A stretch of DNA of 64,000 nt from positions 1 to 64,000 of the forward strand of contig NZ_KQ955208.1 of assembly GCF_001546115.1 (NCBI RefSeq), read 5' to 3'. Positions 55,489-64,000 of the stretch are shown here, piece by piece. Numbering within the stretch: position 1 is the first letter of the stretch; every line of letters starts with the position of its first letter. The notes beneath the pieces are model-generated. The model saw only the letters and a program-made list of their open reading frames with translations, ran no database searches and was not told the origin of the DNA. The translations under genes and the position numbers were made by a program. Source of the stretch: Paracoccus aminovorans (GTDB lineage Bacteria; Pseudomonadota; Alphaproteobacteria; Rhodobacterales; Rhodobacteraceae).

Positions 55489-56074
55489 GACCCGCCGCGG
55501 ATTCCTGGGGCTGATCGGGGCCGGGCTGGCCTGCGCCGCGACGCCGGCCTGGGCGCTGGACACCGGCCAGGCCAAGGCGCTGATCCAGCAATCGCTGGAC
55601 GAGGTCTATGCCGTCATCAACTCGGGCCGGCCGCCGGCGCAGATGTATCGCGAATTCGAGGCGATTTTCGCGCGCTATGCCGATGTGGACATCATCGCCC
55701 GCTCGGCCTTGGGGCCGGCGGCCCGCGCGGCCGCGCCGGCCGAATTCGCCGCCTACAAGCAGGCCTTCCAGGGCTATATCGGCCGCAAATACGGCAAGCG
55801 CTTCCGCGAGTTCATCGGCTCGAAGATCGAGGTCACCGGCGCGAAGCCAGTCAAATCCTTCTTCGCCGTAACCTCGACCGCCTATCTGAAAGGCCGCAGC
55901 CCGATGGAGGTGGAATGGCACGTCTCGGACAAGTCCGGGAAAAGCCGCTATTTCAACATCATCATCGAGGGGGTGAACATGCTCGCCTCGGAACGGGCCG
56001 AGATCGGCGCGCTGCTGGCGCGGCGCAAGGGCGACCTGGCCGGGCTGACCGCGGACCTGCAACAGGCGGGCTGA
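55469..56074 (+). CDS. mlaC: MlaC-type phospholipid-binding protein, Tat-like signal
   Basis: A 201-residue periplasmic protein of the MlaC/Ttg2 family that shuttles phospholipid between MlaA and an inner-membrane MlaFEDB complex. It has a signal peptide RRGFLGLIGAGLACAAT with two arginines, and the family block YIGRKYGKRFREFIGSKIEV. I prefer the TTG at 55469 (AGGAG 6 bases upstream); ATGs at 55478 and 55442 are alternatives. It overlaps mlaA by 20 bases. The inner-membrane partners are not in the window. Confidence 0.88.
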   Translation: MTLMPNETRRGFLGLIGAGLACAATPAWALDTGQAKALIQQSLDEVYAVINSGRPPAQMYREFEAIFARYADVDIIARSALGPAARAAAPAEFAAYKQAFQGYIGRKYGKRFREFIGSKIEVTGAKPVKSFFAVTSTAYLKGRSPMEVEWHVSDKSGKSRYFNIIIEGVNMLASERAEIGALLARRKGDLAGLTADLQQAG

Positions 56075-56095
56075 ACCGGGGCGCCGCGCAGGCCG

Positions 56096-56188
56096 CTTCT
56101 TTGCTCTTCAAATACCCACAGGGGCGGTGCAACCCGCACCGACCGCGCCGGTAAGGCAAAAAGGCCGGCCCCTCGGGACCGGCCTTTT
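56096..56188. terminator. GGGTATTT element and terminator hairpin between mlaC and the PBP gene
   Basis: The minus strand has GGGTATTTGAAGAGCAAAGAAG at about 56096-56120, another member of the intergenic family. Next to it, AAAAGGCCGG and CCGGCCTTTT form a hairpin at 56158-56188 with T-runs on both strands. It can stop both convergent genes. Confidence 0.75.
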
Positions 56189-56190
56189 CG

Positions 56191-58536
56191 TCATTGCTGA
56201 TAGACACCGTCGATGCCGCGCAGGGCCTGGGTCAGCGGGTCGTCGGGCGGCAGGCCCTCGGCCGGCATCTCGGCCTCGGGGCCCGAGGTGATGGTCTCGG
56301 CCGGGAAGGTCGGCGGGCCGCCGGGCGCCTGGGTGCCCGGATCGGGCAGGACGCGGCCGCCGGCGTGGTCCTGCGGCACCGTCCCGGGCGCGGTCTGGCC
56401 CTGCGGCTGCGGCTGGCCCAGCGCCTCGGACAGCGCGGCGGCCAGCGGATCGCCGGTGCCGGCATCGTCCGAGCTGACCACCTGCGGCACGGCGCCGTTC
56501 GGGTCGAAGGCGAAATTGCCCAGCGGCTCGACCGGCAGGCCGTCGTGGATCTCGGTCATCACCGCCTGCCAGATCTCGGCTGGCAGACCGCCGCCGGTCA
56601 CGCCCTTCAGCGGCTTGTTGTCGTCGTAGCCCATCCAGACCCCGGTCACATATTGCCCGGTGAAGCCGATGAACCAGGCGTCGCGATAGCTCGAGGTGGT
56701 GCCGGTCTTGCCCGCCGCCGGCCGGCCCTTCAGCCGGGCGCGGGTGCCGGTGCCATGCTCGATCACCTGCTGCATCATGCCGATCAGCTCGCCCGCCGCC
56801 TTTTGCGAAATCACGCGCTGGCCCATGCCGCCGGCCTGGCCGATCAGCGCCTGGTCGTCGCCCTTGATGCGCAGCTCCTGCAGGCCATAGGGCGCGACGG
56901 CAGTGCCGCCGTTGCGGATGCCGGCATAGGCGGCGGTCATGTTCAAAAGCGTCGCATCCGACACGCCGAGGCCCAGCGACGGCCCCGAGGCCAGTTCGTC
57001 CGAGACGCCGAAGTCGCGCGCCACCCGGCGCACCGCGTCGCGGCCGGCGATTTCCTGCAGCCGGATCGTCGCGGTGTTCAGCGATTGCGCCAGGGCGCGG
57101 GTCAGCGTCACCTCGCCGGAATAGCGCCGGGTATAGTTCTGCGGCGACCACGGTCCCGAGCCGCGCACGTTGATGGTCAGGGGCGCGTCCAGCACCATGT
57201 CGTTCGGACCATAGCCCTGGTCCAGCGCCGCGGCATAGACGAAGGGCTTGAAGCTGGACCCGGTCTGGCGCTTGGCCTGGGTCGCGCGGTTGAAGGTGCC
57301 GGCGACGGTATTGTCGCGCCCGCCGATCATCGCCCGCACCGCGCCGTCGGGCGACATCACCACCACCGCCGCCTGCGCCTTGGAGCCCTTGGAAATCTTT
57401 TCGTCGAAGACCCGCTGCAAGGCGCGTTCGGCCGCGCGCTGCACGCGCTGGTCGAAGGTGGTCTTGATGGTCACGTCCTCAGTCGTCTCGCTGGTCAGGA
57501 AGCCGGGGCCGGATTCCATCACCCAATCGGCGAAATAGCCGCCCGCCCGCGCCGCTGCCGCCTTGGAGAGCACGGCGGGATGCGCCTTGGCCTCGGCATA
57601 TTGCGCATCGTCCAGGAAGCGCTGCTCGTGCATCAGCCCCAGGATCACCGTGGCGCGGTCCTGCGCCCGTTGCAGGTTCGAGGTTGGGGCGAAATAGCTG
57701 GGCGCCTTCAGCAGGCCGGCCAGCATCGCCGCCTCGGGCGCGGTCACCTCCGCCGCCGACTTGTCGAAATAGCGCTGCGCCGCCGCCTCGAAGCCGCGCG
57801 CCCCAGCGCCGAGATACGAGCGGTTCATGTAGATGTTGAGGATGTCCTCTTTCGAATATTTCGCCTCCATGGCGATGGCGTAGGGGACTTCCTTGACCTT
57901 GCGCCAGATCGAGGACTTGCGGCACTCGGCCTCGAACTCGGCCTCGGATTTCCAGCGGATCGGGTCGAAGGTCTCGCCCAGGCACAGGAGTTTCGCGACC
58001 TGCTGGGTGATGGTCGAGCCGCCGTTGCCCTCCAGCGGGCCGCGGCCGGCGGCCATGTTGATGCGGACGGCCGAGGCGATGCCGCGCGGCGAGACGCCGA
58101 AATGCTGGTAGAAGCGCTTGTCCTCGGTCGCGACCACGGCGTTCTTCAGCACCGGGGCGATCTTGTCGGCGCTGACCATGCCGAAAGTTTCGCCACGCCA
58201 GGCGAAGGTGCGGCCCTCGCTGTCCAGCATGGTGACCGAACCGCGGGCACGGCCGTCGAACAGCGCCGAAGCCTCGGGCAGGGTGGTGTAGAAATAGAAG
58301 GTCGCGGCGGCGAGAATCAGCGCAACCGTCAGCCCGAGCCGCCAGAACGAGCCCCAGACCACCCGCCAGACCAGGGTGACGAAGCCGGCGATTCCCCGCG
58401 TCACCACATTGCCGCGGCGCGGCCTGCGCGGCGGCTTGCCGCCCGATGCGGGCCGCCGTTTTGGCTGTTTCTGAGGGGCTTGGTCGAAATTCCGCTTGTC
58501 CGCGGTGATGCGGCCCTTGCCGGTCGGTGTCTTCAT
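56191..58536 (-). CDS. class A penicillin-binding protein (PBP1A type)
   Basis: A 781-residue bifunctional wall synthase. A basic cytoplasmic segment (1-50) precedes one transmembrane helix (about residues 62-85). The glycosyltransferase domain (about 110-290) has ATEDKRFYQHFGV with the catalytic Glu and GGSTITQQ. The transpeptidase domain (about 390-660) has the active serine in TGSSFKPF, the SLN motif, and KTGTTS. The C-terminal 110 residues are Pro/Gly/Ala-rich and probably disordered. The ATG at 58536 starts MKTPTGKGR; longer starts add no homology. Confidence 0.92.
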   Translation of the reverse strand: MKTPTGKGRITADKRNFDQAPQKQPKRRPASGGKPPRRPRRGNVVTRGIAGFVTLVWRVVWGSFWRLGLTVALILAAATFYFYTTLPEASALFDGRARGSVTMLDSEGRTFAWRGETFGMVSADKIAPVLKNAVVATEDKRFYQHFGVSPRGIASAVRINMAAGRGPLEGNGGSTITQQVAKLLCLGETFDPIRWKSEAEFEAECRKSSIWRKVKEVPYAIAMEAKYSKEDILNIYMNRSYLGAGARGFEAAAQRYFDKSAAEVTAPEAAMLAGLLKAPSYFAPTSNLQRAQDRATVILGLMHEQRFLDDAQYAEAKAHPAVLSKAAAARAGGYFADWVMESGPGFLTSETTEDVTIKTTFDQRVQRAAERALQRVFDEKISKGSKAQAAVVVMSPDGAVRAMIGGRDNTVAGTFNRATQAKRQTGSSFKPFVYAAALDQGYGPNDMVLDAPLTINVRGSGPWSPQNYTRRYSGEVTLTRALAQSLNTATIRLQEIAGRDAVRRVARDFGVSDELASGPSLGLGVSDATLLNMTAAYAGIRNGGTAVAPYGLQELRIKGDDQALIGQAGGMGQRVISQKAAGELIGMMQQVIEHGTGTRARLKGRPAAGKTGTTSSYRDAWFIGFTGQYVTGVWMGYDDNKPLKGVTGGGLPAEIWQAVMTEIHDGLPVEPLGNFAFDPNGAVPQVVSSDDAGTGDPLAAALSEALGQPQPQGQTAPGTVPQDHAGGRVLPDPGTQAPGGPPTFPAETITSGPEAEMPAEGLPPDDPLTQALRGIDGVYQQ

Positions 58537-58706
58537 GCCTGCTATCCTGCCCGGCCGAGTGCTCCGGCCATTTGGCGCGGACCATACAGCAAAGCCCCGG
58601 GGTTGAGAACCGCGATGACCGATCAGTGAACTGCCGCGAGCACGCGCAAACCCCGGCAGGATTGCGCAAAATCCGGGCAGACCCTGACCGGCGCCGGCGG
58701 GAAGCT

Positions 58707-58721
58707 GCACAAACCTTGTGC
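58707..58721. promoter_or_regulatory. palindrome upstream of amtB
   Basis: GCACAA-ACC-TTGTGC is a perfect 15-bp inverted repeat, 69 bases before the amtB start. It resembles the NtrC type of half site (TGCAC). No clear sigma-54 promoter was found next to it, so the link to nitrogen control is tentative. Confidence 0.45.
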
Positions 58722-58789
58722 CCGGGCCGCGGCGCTGCGCCTTCTGGCCGGGACGGAACTGCCGCGATGCAGAAAGAAGGTGCAGCACG

Positions 58790-60217
58790 ATGACGAGACC
58801 TTTTGCGATCAAGCCGCTGATCCCGGCGCTGGCCCTGACCGGGCTGGCCTGGCCCGCCCTGGCGCAGGACGCCGCCGCCCCCGCGGCGGCCGAGACCATC
58901 GCGCCCATCGTCGACAAGGGCGACACCACTTGGATGATGGTCTCGGCCATCCTGGTGATGATGATGACCGTGCCGGGGCTGGCGCTGTTCTATGGCGGGC
59001 TGGTGCGGTCGAAGAACATGCTCTCGGTGCTGATGCAGGTCTTCACCGTCTTCTGCGTCATGGCGCTGCTCTGGGTTGCTTTCGGCTATTCGCTGGCCTT
59101 CACCGGCGCCGGTTCGGCCGAGGATGCCACCGCGCTGACCCCGTTCATCGGCGGGCTGTCGAAGGCGTTCCTGGCCGGCGTCAGCACCTCGTCGCTGGCC
59201 GAGACCTTTACCACCAACGTCTTCGTGCCGGAATATGTCTTCGTCATCTTCCAGATGGCCTTTGCCTGCATCGCGCCGGCGCTGATCGTCGGCGCCACGG
59301 TCGAGCGGATGAAGTTCCCGGCGATCCTGATGTTCGTGGTGATCTGGTTCTTCTTCAGCTACCTGCCGATGGCGCATATGGTCTGGTGGTGGGGCGGTCC
59401 CTCGGCCTATGACGCGCCGGCGGGCTTCCTGTTCGGCCATGGCGATCTGGACTTCGCCGGCGGCACGGTCATCCACATCAACGCCGGCATCGCGGGCCTG
59501 GTCGCCGCCATCGTCGTCGGCCCGCGCCTGGGCTATGGCAAGGAGCTGATGGCGCCGCACAACCTGCCCTTTACCCTGCTGGGCGGCTGCCTGCTGTGGA
59601 TCGGCTGGTTCGGCTTCAACGCCGGCTCGAACATGGAGGCCACCGGCACCGCCGCGCTGGCGATCCTGAACACCACCGTCGCCACCGCCGCCGCCGGGCT
59701 GGCCTGGGCCTTTGGCGAGTGGATCTTTCGCGGCCACCCGTCGCTTCTGGGCGGGGTCTCGGGGGCGGTCGCGGGGCTGGTCGGCATCACCCCCGCCGCC
59801 GGCTTCGTCGGCCCGATGGGCGCCATCGTCATCGGCCTGGCCGCCGGCTTCCTGTGCATGTGGTTCGTGATCTCGCTGAAGGGCAAGCTGGGGATCGACG
59901 AAAGCCTGGACGTCTTCGGCATCCACGGCGTGGGCGGCATCGTCGGCGCCATCCTGACCGGCGTCTTCGCGGCGCCCGCGCTGGGCGGATCGGGCGTGTT
60001 CGACTATGCCAGCGGCGCGGTCGCACCGGATTACAGCATCGCCGGCCAGGTCACGACGCAGCTGCTGGGCGTGGTCGTGGCGGTGGTCTGGTCGGGCGTG
60101 GTGTCCTTCGTCGCGCTGATGATCGTCAAGGCCGTGGTCGGGCTGCGGGTGCCGGCGAATGACGAGCGGCAGGGCCTGGACGTCACCACCCACGGCGAGA
60201 ACGCCTATAACAGCTGA
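58790..60217 (+). CDS. amtB: ammonium transporter AmtB
   Basis: A 475-residue protein with a cleavable signal peptide (ends WPALAQ) and 11 transmembrane segments. The pore histidines are in VIHINAGIAGL and GIHGVGGIVG; FYGGLVRSKN and FGFNAGSNMEATG are family blocks. It brings in ammonium under nitrogen limitation. The usual glnK gene is not next to it: the 253 bases upstream hold only the palindrome. The ATG at 58790 follows AGAAGG. Confidence 0.95.
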   Translation: MTRPFAIKPLIPALALTGLAWPALAQDAAAPAAAETIAPIVDKGDTTWMMVSAILVMMMTVPGLALFYGGLVRSKNMLSVLMQVFTVFCVMALLWVAFGYSLAFTGAGSAEDATALTPFIGGLSKAFLAGVSTSSLAETFTTNVFVPEYVFVIFQMAFACIAPALIVGATVERMKFPAILMFVVIWFFFSYLPMAHMVWWWGGPSAYDAPAGFLFGHGDLDFAGGTVIHINAGIAGLVAAIVVGPRLGYGKELMAPHNLPFTLLGGCLLWIGWFGFNAGSNMEATGTAALAILNTTVATAAAGLAWAFGEWIFRGHPSLLGGVSGAVAGLVGITPAAGFVGPMGAIVIGLAAGFLCMWFVISLKGKLGIDESLDVFGIHGVGGIVGAILTGVFAAPALGGSGVFDYASGAVAPDYSIAGQVTTQLLGVVVAVVWSGVVSFVALMIVKAVVGLRVPANDERQGLDVTTHGENAYNS

Positions 60218-60237
60218 GGGCCGTTCAAGGCGCAGCG

Positions 60238-60266
60238 AAAAGCCCCGCGCAAGCGGGGCTTTTTTC
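60238..60266 (+). terminator. rho-independent terminator after amtB
   Basis: AAAAGCCCCGC pairs with GCGGGGCTTTT around GCAA and is followed by T residues. Confidence 0.9.
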
Positions 60267-60280
60267 ATGTTCCGAAAGGG

Positions 60281-61282
60281 TCAGGACAGGCGCGAGACGA
60301 CGAAATCCGCCAGGTCCGACAGGATGGCGCGCAGCGGCCGGTCCGGCGCCGCGGCCAGCGCCGCCTTGGCGCGGCCGGCCCAGGCGATGGCATCCGCCCG
60401 CGCCGCCGCCAGCGCGCCGCGGCGCTTGAGGATGTCCAGCGCGGCTTCCAGGTCGCCGTCCTGCTGGTCGCCCTTGGCGATGGTGCGCTCCCAGAAGGCG
60501 CGCTCGGTGGCGTCGGCGGCCGCGATGGCCTTGATGACCGGCAGGGTCAGCTTGCGCTCGCGGAAATCGTCGCCGACGTTCTTGCCGATGGTGGTGGTCG
60601 AGCCGCCATAGTCCAGCAGATCGTCCACGATCTGGAAGGCGATCCCCAGCGCGTCGCCGTAATCGAACAACGCCTGCTGCACCGCCGGATCGGCGCCCGA
60701 GACCACCGTCCCGGCCTCGGTCGCGGCGGAAAACAGCGCCGCGGTCTTGCCGCGCACGATCTGGATATAGGTGTCTTCCGAGGTCGCGATGTCCTGCGCG
60801 GCGGTCAGCTGCAGCACCTCGCCCTCGGCGATGGTGGCGCTGGCATTGGCGAGGATGCGCATGACCTGCATGCTGCCGGTGTCGGCCATCAGCTGGAAGC
60901 TGCGCGCGAACAGATAGTCGCCGACCAGCACCGAGGACTTGTTGTCCCACAACAGGTTCGCCGTCGGCCGCCCGCGCCGCTGGGCGCTTTCATCGACCAC
61001 GTCGTCATGCAAAAGCGTCGCGGTATGGATGAATTCGACCGCCGCGGCCAGCAGGATGTGGCTCTCGCCCTGATAGTCGCAAAGCCGGGACGCGGCCAGC
61101 ACCAGCATCGGCCGCAGCCGCTTGCCGCCGGCCTCGACCAGATGCGCGGTCACCTCGGGGATGCGGGGCGCGTGGCGGCTGGCCATGCGCTCGCGGATCA
61201 GCGCGTTCACCCGGTCCATGTCGCCGGCGAGTTCCGCCGACAGCCGGTCGAGCGGCTTCGAGACGTTTTCCTTCATGCCCAT
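60281..61282 (-). CDS. ispB: polyprenyl diphosphate synthase (ubiquinone side chain)
   Basis: A 333-residue long-chain trans-prenyltransferase. It has GGKRLRPMLVLAASR, the first Asp-rich motif LLHDDVVDES and the second QIVDDLLDYGG. In Paracoccus the product is expected to be decaprenyl diphosphate for ubiquinone-10; chain length cannot be proven from motifs. Three in-frame ATGs lie within five codons. The one at 61282 (MGMKENV) has AAGGGG 6 bases upstream and is preferred. Confidence 0.93.
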   Translation of the reverse strand: MGMKENVSKPLDRLSAELAGDMDRVNALIRERMASRHAPRIPEVTAHLVEAGGKRLRPMLVLAASRLCDYQGESHILLAAAVEFIHTATLLHDDVVDESAQRRGRPTANLLWDNKSSVLVGDYLFARSFQLMADTGSMQVMRILANASATIAEGEVLQLTAAQDIATSEDTYIQIVRGKTAALFSAATEAGTVVSGADPAVQQALFDYGDALGIAFQIVDDLLDYGGSTTTIGKNVGDDFRERKLTLPVIKAIAAADATERAFWERTIAKGDQQDGDLEAALDILKRRGALAAARADAIAWAGRAKAALAAAPDRPLRAILSDLADFVVSRLS

Positions 61283-61357
61283 CTGCATCCCCTTTCGCCG
61301 CAAGGCATTGCCATGCCATGGACACAGGCGCAACAGCCGCGTAGCTTTTCGGCCATC

Positions 61358-61570
61358 ATGAAAGAGCTTCTGCGCACCACCGACCCGCTGCTGATCACCC
61401 GGGTCGCCGACCTGCTGGCGGCCGAGGGCATCGTCTCGTTTCCGCTGGACCAGCACATGAGCGTGCTGGAAGGCTCGCTGGGCATCCTGCCGCGCCGGCT
61501 GATGGTGGCGGACCGCGACCTGTTCATGGCGCGCGCCATCCTGCGCGACAACCGCATCCATCATGAATGA
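61358..61570 (+). CDS. DUF2007 putative signal-transducing small protein
   Basis: A 70-residue protein with the DUF2007 pattern: MKELLRTTDPLLITRVADLLAAEG followed by LDQHMSVLEGSLGILPRRLMV in parts. Such proteins are PII-like in fold, but their role is unknown. Its 3' end overlaps the methyltransferase gene by 8 bases. It is divergent from ispB. Confidence 0.82.
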   Translation: MKELLRTTDPLLITRVADLLAAEGIVSFPLDQHMSVLEGSLGILPRRLMVADRDLFMARAILRDNRIHHE

Positions 61571-62312
61571 GACGCGCGAGGACGGCTTCCTGGGCGGTCG
61601 GCTGCGATTCGCCCAGCCGGCGCGCGGCTATCGCGCCGGGGCGGATGCGGTGATGCTGGCGGCGGCCTGCCCGGCGCGGCCGGGGCAGGCGGTGCTGGAG
61701 CTGGGCTGCGGGGCAGGGGTGGCGCTGCTGTGCCTGGGCGCGCGGGTGCCCGAACTGCGGCTGAGCGGGCTGGAGCTGCAGCCCGATTACGCGGCGCTGG
61801 CGCGGCGGAATGCGGCCGCGAACGGGCTTTCGGCCGAGATCCACGAGGGCGACCTGGCGCATATGCCGGCGGCGCTGCGGGCGCAGGGCTTCGACCATGT
61901 CATCGCCAATCCGCCCTATTTCCTGGCCGGCTCGGTCGCGCCCGAGACGGGGCGCGGCACCGCCCGGCACGAGGCGACGCCGCTGCCCGACTGGATCACC
62001 GCCGGACTGCGGCGGTTGCACCCCGGCGGCTGGCTGACGCTGATCCAGCGCGCCGACCGGCTGGCCGAGATTCTGGCGGCGCTGGCGCCCGGCGCGGGGT
62101 CGATCACGATTCTGCCAGTCGCGGCCCGGGCGGGGGCGCCGGCGGGGCGGGTGATCCTGACCGCCCGCAAGGGCGCGCGCGGCCCGCTGCGCCTGCTAAG
62201 CCCCTTCGTCATGCACGCAAAACCGTCACATTCGGAGGACGCCGAGGACCTGACGCGCCCCGCGCAGGACGTGCTGCGGCATGGCGCCGCGCTCAACCTG
62301 GGGGATAGGTAA
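61563..62312 (+). CDS. class I SAM methyltransferase, tRNA1(Val) A37 N6-methyltransferase-like (TrmN6)
   Basis: A 249-residue methyltransferase. AdoMet motif I is LELGCGAGVALLCLGA, and the N6-adenine-type motif NPPYF is at about residues 116-120. The N-terminal GYRAGADAVMLAAA block fits the TrmN6/YfiC group. N6-methylation of tRNA is the likely role, but other N6-adenine or glutamine targets are possible. It is translationally coupled to the DUF2007 gene. Confidence 0.85.
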   Translation: MNETREDGFLGGRLRFAQPARGYRAGADAVMLAAACPARPGQAVLELGCGAGVALLCLGARVPELRLSGLELQPDYAALARRNAAANGLSAEIHEGDLAHMPAALRAQGFDHVIANPPYFLAGSVAPETGRGTARHEATPLPDWITAGLRRLHPGGWLTLIQRADRLAEILAALAPGAGSITILPVAARAGAPAGRVILTARKGARGPLRLLSPFVMHAKPSHSEDAEDLTRPAQDVLRHGAALNLGDR

Positions 62313-62380
62313 TTTTCGGTGACAATGTGACGAATCTGTGCTGCAATCCACGGGTTCGATCAATCCAAGAGGAGGACGGA

Positions 62381-62545
62381 ATGTCGGTTGAATCCCATGT
62401 CCAGGAGCTTCGCCGCAAACACCAGTCGCTTTCAAACGCCATCGAGGCTGCGCATCGCAGCCCGGCGACGGATGACCTCGCCATCGCTCAGATGAAAAAG
62501 GAAAAACTGCGCCTCAAGGAAGAGATCACGCGCCTGTCGCACTAG
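62381..62545 (+). CDS. DUF465 (YdcH-like) small coiled-coil protein
   Basis: A 54-residue helical protein, with HVQELRRKHQSLSNAIEAAH and KKEKLRLKEEITRL. This is the DUF465 pattern, usually annotated YdcH. GGAGGA precedes the ATG by 5 bases. Function unknown; the protein probably forms a helical hairpin or dimer. Confidence 0.88.
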   Translation: MSVESHVQELRRKHQSLSNAIEAAHRSPATDDLAIAQMKKEKLRLKEEITRLSH

Positions 62546-62595
62546 CTGCGCCGGGGTAGGCCCGGCCCACCCAGGGCTTTGACGGATAAACGGAA

Positions 62596-62622
62596 AACGG
62601 CCCGCGATCATCGCGGGCCGTT
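62596..62622. terminator. bidirectional terminator between DUF465 and phaB
   Basis: AACGGCCCGCGA and TCGCGGGCCGTT form a perfect hairpin with a TCA centre. It lies between convergent genes. Confidence 0.75.
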
Positions 62623-62640
62623 GCCATTCCAGGGACCGGT

Positions 62641-63366
62641 TCAGACGAAGAACTGGCCGCCGTTCGCGCTGATGGTCGAGCCGGTGATGAAGCCCGCGTC
62701 GTCCGAGGCCAGGAACACCACGCAGCGCGCGATCTCCTCGGGCTCGCCCAGGCGGCCGACGGGGATCTGGGGGATGATGCGTTCGTTCAGGACCTTCTCG
62801 TCGATGGCGCGCACCATTTCGGTGCCGATATAGCCCGGGCAGATCGCGTTCACGGTGATGCCGGCGCGCGCGCCCTCTTGCGCCAGGGCCTTGGTGAAGC
62901 CCAGGTCGCCCGCCTTGGCTGCCGAATAGTTCGCCTGGCCGGCCTGGCCCTTTTGCCCGTTGATCGAGCTGATGTTGACGATGCGGCCGAACTTGCGGTC
63001 GCGCATGCCGGTCCAGACCGGATGGGTCATGTTGAACAGCCCGGTCAGGTTGGTGTCGATGACCTCTTTCCACTGCTGGGCGGTCATCTTGTGGAACATC
63101 GCGTCCCGGGTGATGCCGGCGTTGTTGACCAGCACCGCGATCGGGCCCAGCTCCTCCTCGACCTGTTTGATGCCGGCGGCGCAGGCGTCGTAATCGGCGA
63201 CCGACCATTTATAGGTCTTGATGCCGGTTTCCTCGGTAAAGGCCCGGGCGGCGTCGTCATTGCCGGCATAGTTGGCGGCAACGGTATAGCCCGCGTCCTT
63301 CAAGGCCTTCGAGATCGCCGCGCCGATGCCACGCGAACCGCCGGTCACAAGAGCCACTTTTGCCAT
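62641..63366 (-). CDS. phaB: acetoacetyl-CoA reductase
   Basis: A 241-residue NADPH-dependent short-chain dehydrogenase that makes (R)-3-hydroxybutyryl-CoA for polyhydroxybutyrate. The cofactor motif is TGGSRGIGAAI, followed by NNAG, a serine in ISSINGQKGQ, and YSAAKAG with catalytic Tyr and Lys. The block INGQKGQ.GQ.NY is typical of PhaB. It follows phaA on the same strand. Confidence 0.95.
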   Translation of the reverse strand: MAKVALVTGGSRGIGAAISKALKDAGYTVAANYAGNDDAARAFTEETGIKTYKWSVADYDACAAGIKQVEEELGPIAVLVNNAGITRDAMFHKMTAQQWKEVIDTNLTGLFNMTHPVWTGMRDRKFGRIVNISSINGQKGQAGQANYSAAKAGDLGFTKALAQEGARAGITVNAICPGYIGTEMVRAIDEKVLNERIIPQIPVGRLGEPEEIARCVVFLASDDAGFITGSTISANGGQFFV

Positions 63367-63415
63367 TTCTTCCCCCTTTTAAAATGGTCGTGAAATTGTG
63401 TTACCGAACGAGGCC

Positions 63416-63448
63416 GGTGCGCGCAAGATCATTGCGCGCACCTTTTTT
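63416..63448. terminator. inverted repeat between phaA and phaB
   Basis: GGTGCGCGCAA pairs with TTGCGCGCACC around GATCA, followed by TTTTTT on the plus strand. For the minus-strand phaA-phaB transcript there is no T-run, so it may attenuate rather than stop phaB, or protect the phaA mRNA end. Confidence 0.6.
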
Positions 63449-63452
63449 CGGC

Positions 63453-64000
63453 TCAGCGCTCGAGGCAGAGCGCCACGCCCATGCCGCCGCCGATGCACAG
63501 CGTCGCCAGGCCCTTCTTGGCATCGCGGCGCTGCATCTCGAACAAGAGCGTGTTCAGGATGCGCGCGCCCGAGGCGCCGATCGGGTGGCCGATGGCGATG
63601 GCGCCGCCGTTGACGTTGACGATGGCCGGGTCCCAGCCCATGTCGCGGTTGACGGCGATGGCCTGGGCGGCAAAGGCCTCGTTCGCCTCGACCAGGTCCA
63701 GGTCGCCGACCGCCCAGCCGGCCCGCTCCAGCGCCCTGCGGCTGGCCGGGATCGGGCCGGTGCCCATGATCTGCGGATCAACGCCGGCGGTCGCGTAGGA
63801 GGCGATGCGCGCAAGCGGCGTCAGGCCGCGGCGATTGGCCTCGTCCTCGGTCATCACCAGCACGGCGGCGGCGCCGTCGTTCAGGCCCGAGGCGTTGCCG
63901 GCGGTCACGGTGCCTTCCTTGCTGAAGGCGGGGCGCAGCTTCTCCATCGCCTCCAGCGTGGCGCCGTGGCGGATGTATTCGTCGGCGTCGACCGTGGTGT
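63453..64000 (-). CDS. phaA: acetyl-CoA acetyltransferase (beta-ketothiolase), 5' part outside window
   Basis: The C-terminal half of a thiolase (about 182 codons) lies in the window; the gene continues past base 64000. The blocks [35 protein letters not shown] (active His) and [14 protein letters not shown] (active Cys) are intact. It condenses two acetyl-CoA and supplies PhaB for polyhydroxybutyrate. The stop is 86 bases before the phaB start. Confidence 0.93.
   Translation of the reverse strand, partial: TTVDADEYIRHGATLEAMEKLRPAFSKEGTVTAGNASGLNDGAAAVLVMTEDEANRRGLTPLARIASYATAGVDPQIMGTGPIPASRRALERAGWAVGDLDLVEANEAFAAQAIAVNRDMGWDPAIVNVNGGAIAIGHPIGASGARILNTLLFEMQRRDAKKGLATLCIGGGMGVALCLER

Noticed and set aside
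56194..58629. 811-codon plus-strand frame opposite the penicillin-binding protein
   Set aside because: The opposite strand encodes all transglycosylase and transpeptidase motifs. The plus-strand frame has no domain and a shadow-like composition.

Overview
The window is GC-rich alphaproteobacterial DNA, most likely Paracoccus (Rhodobacteraceae). The reasons are gene order and content: murB-ddl-ftsQ-ftsA-ftsZ-lpxC-bamD-recN, a GcrA regulator, a bactofilin/M23 pair, a PHB phaA-phaB pair, an ScfR-type fatty acyl-CoA regulator and a lone FliG. The genus is an inference from gene content. No 16S rRNA or other taxonomic marker lies in the window.

Layout. (1) 1-7.2 kb is an accessory, decaying region. 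It holds remnants of phosphate acetyltransferase and an amide/urea-type binding protein, an intact periplasmic sulfite dehydrogenase pair (SorA-like molybdoenzyme plus cytochrome c), a small DUF1236-like exported protein, a DUF2189 membrane protein, and then four abutting gene fragments (IS5-type transposase, LysR, SDR, NCS2 permease). (2) 7.25-11.2 kb is a compact TetR-controlled oxygenase module: Rieske oxygenase, flavin/2Fe-2S reductase and a TIM-barrel protein of unknown reaction, with a double palindromic operator in the divergent promoter. A decayed subtilase follows. (3) 11.7-21.8 kb is the cell-wall/division cluster, then lpxC, bamD and recN. (4) 21.8-29.4 kb encodes distal valine catabolism: acyl-CoA dehydrogenase, 3-hydroxyisobutyryl-CoA hydrolase, 3-hydroxyisobutyrate dehydrogenase and methylmalonate-semialdehyde dehydrogenase, with a divergent LysR regulator and an NCS1 transporter between them. 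(5) 29.5-36.9 kb holds a CBS protein, coaD, a second DUF2189 protein, bactofilin plus M23 peptidase, an ScfR regulator with a twin TTTGCAAA operator, an MFS pump and DUF486. (6) 36.9-47 kb is housekeeping: dnaB, pyrE-pyrC, gap, purB, lone fliG, tRNA-Gly(CCC) and metG. (7) 47.3-56.1 kb holds gcrA, a divergent ABC-2 permease, argD-argF, a type I secretion ATPase/adaptor pair and mlaA-mlaC. (8) 56.2-64 kb holds PBP1A, amtB, polyprenyl diphosphate synthase, DUF2007 plus a methyltransferase, DUF465, and phaB-phaA (phaA cut by the window edge).

The most unusual items are the Rieske/reductase/TIM-barrel module; a dispersed element of four helically phased 11-bp GTGYAC units that precedes murB, coaD and metG in the same orientation; TTTGCAAA boxes at the ScfR gene and at the propionyl-CoA-forming mmsA locus; and the gene-fragment patchwork at the left end. 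No CRISPR array, prophage, integrase or complete insertion sequence was seen.
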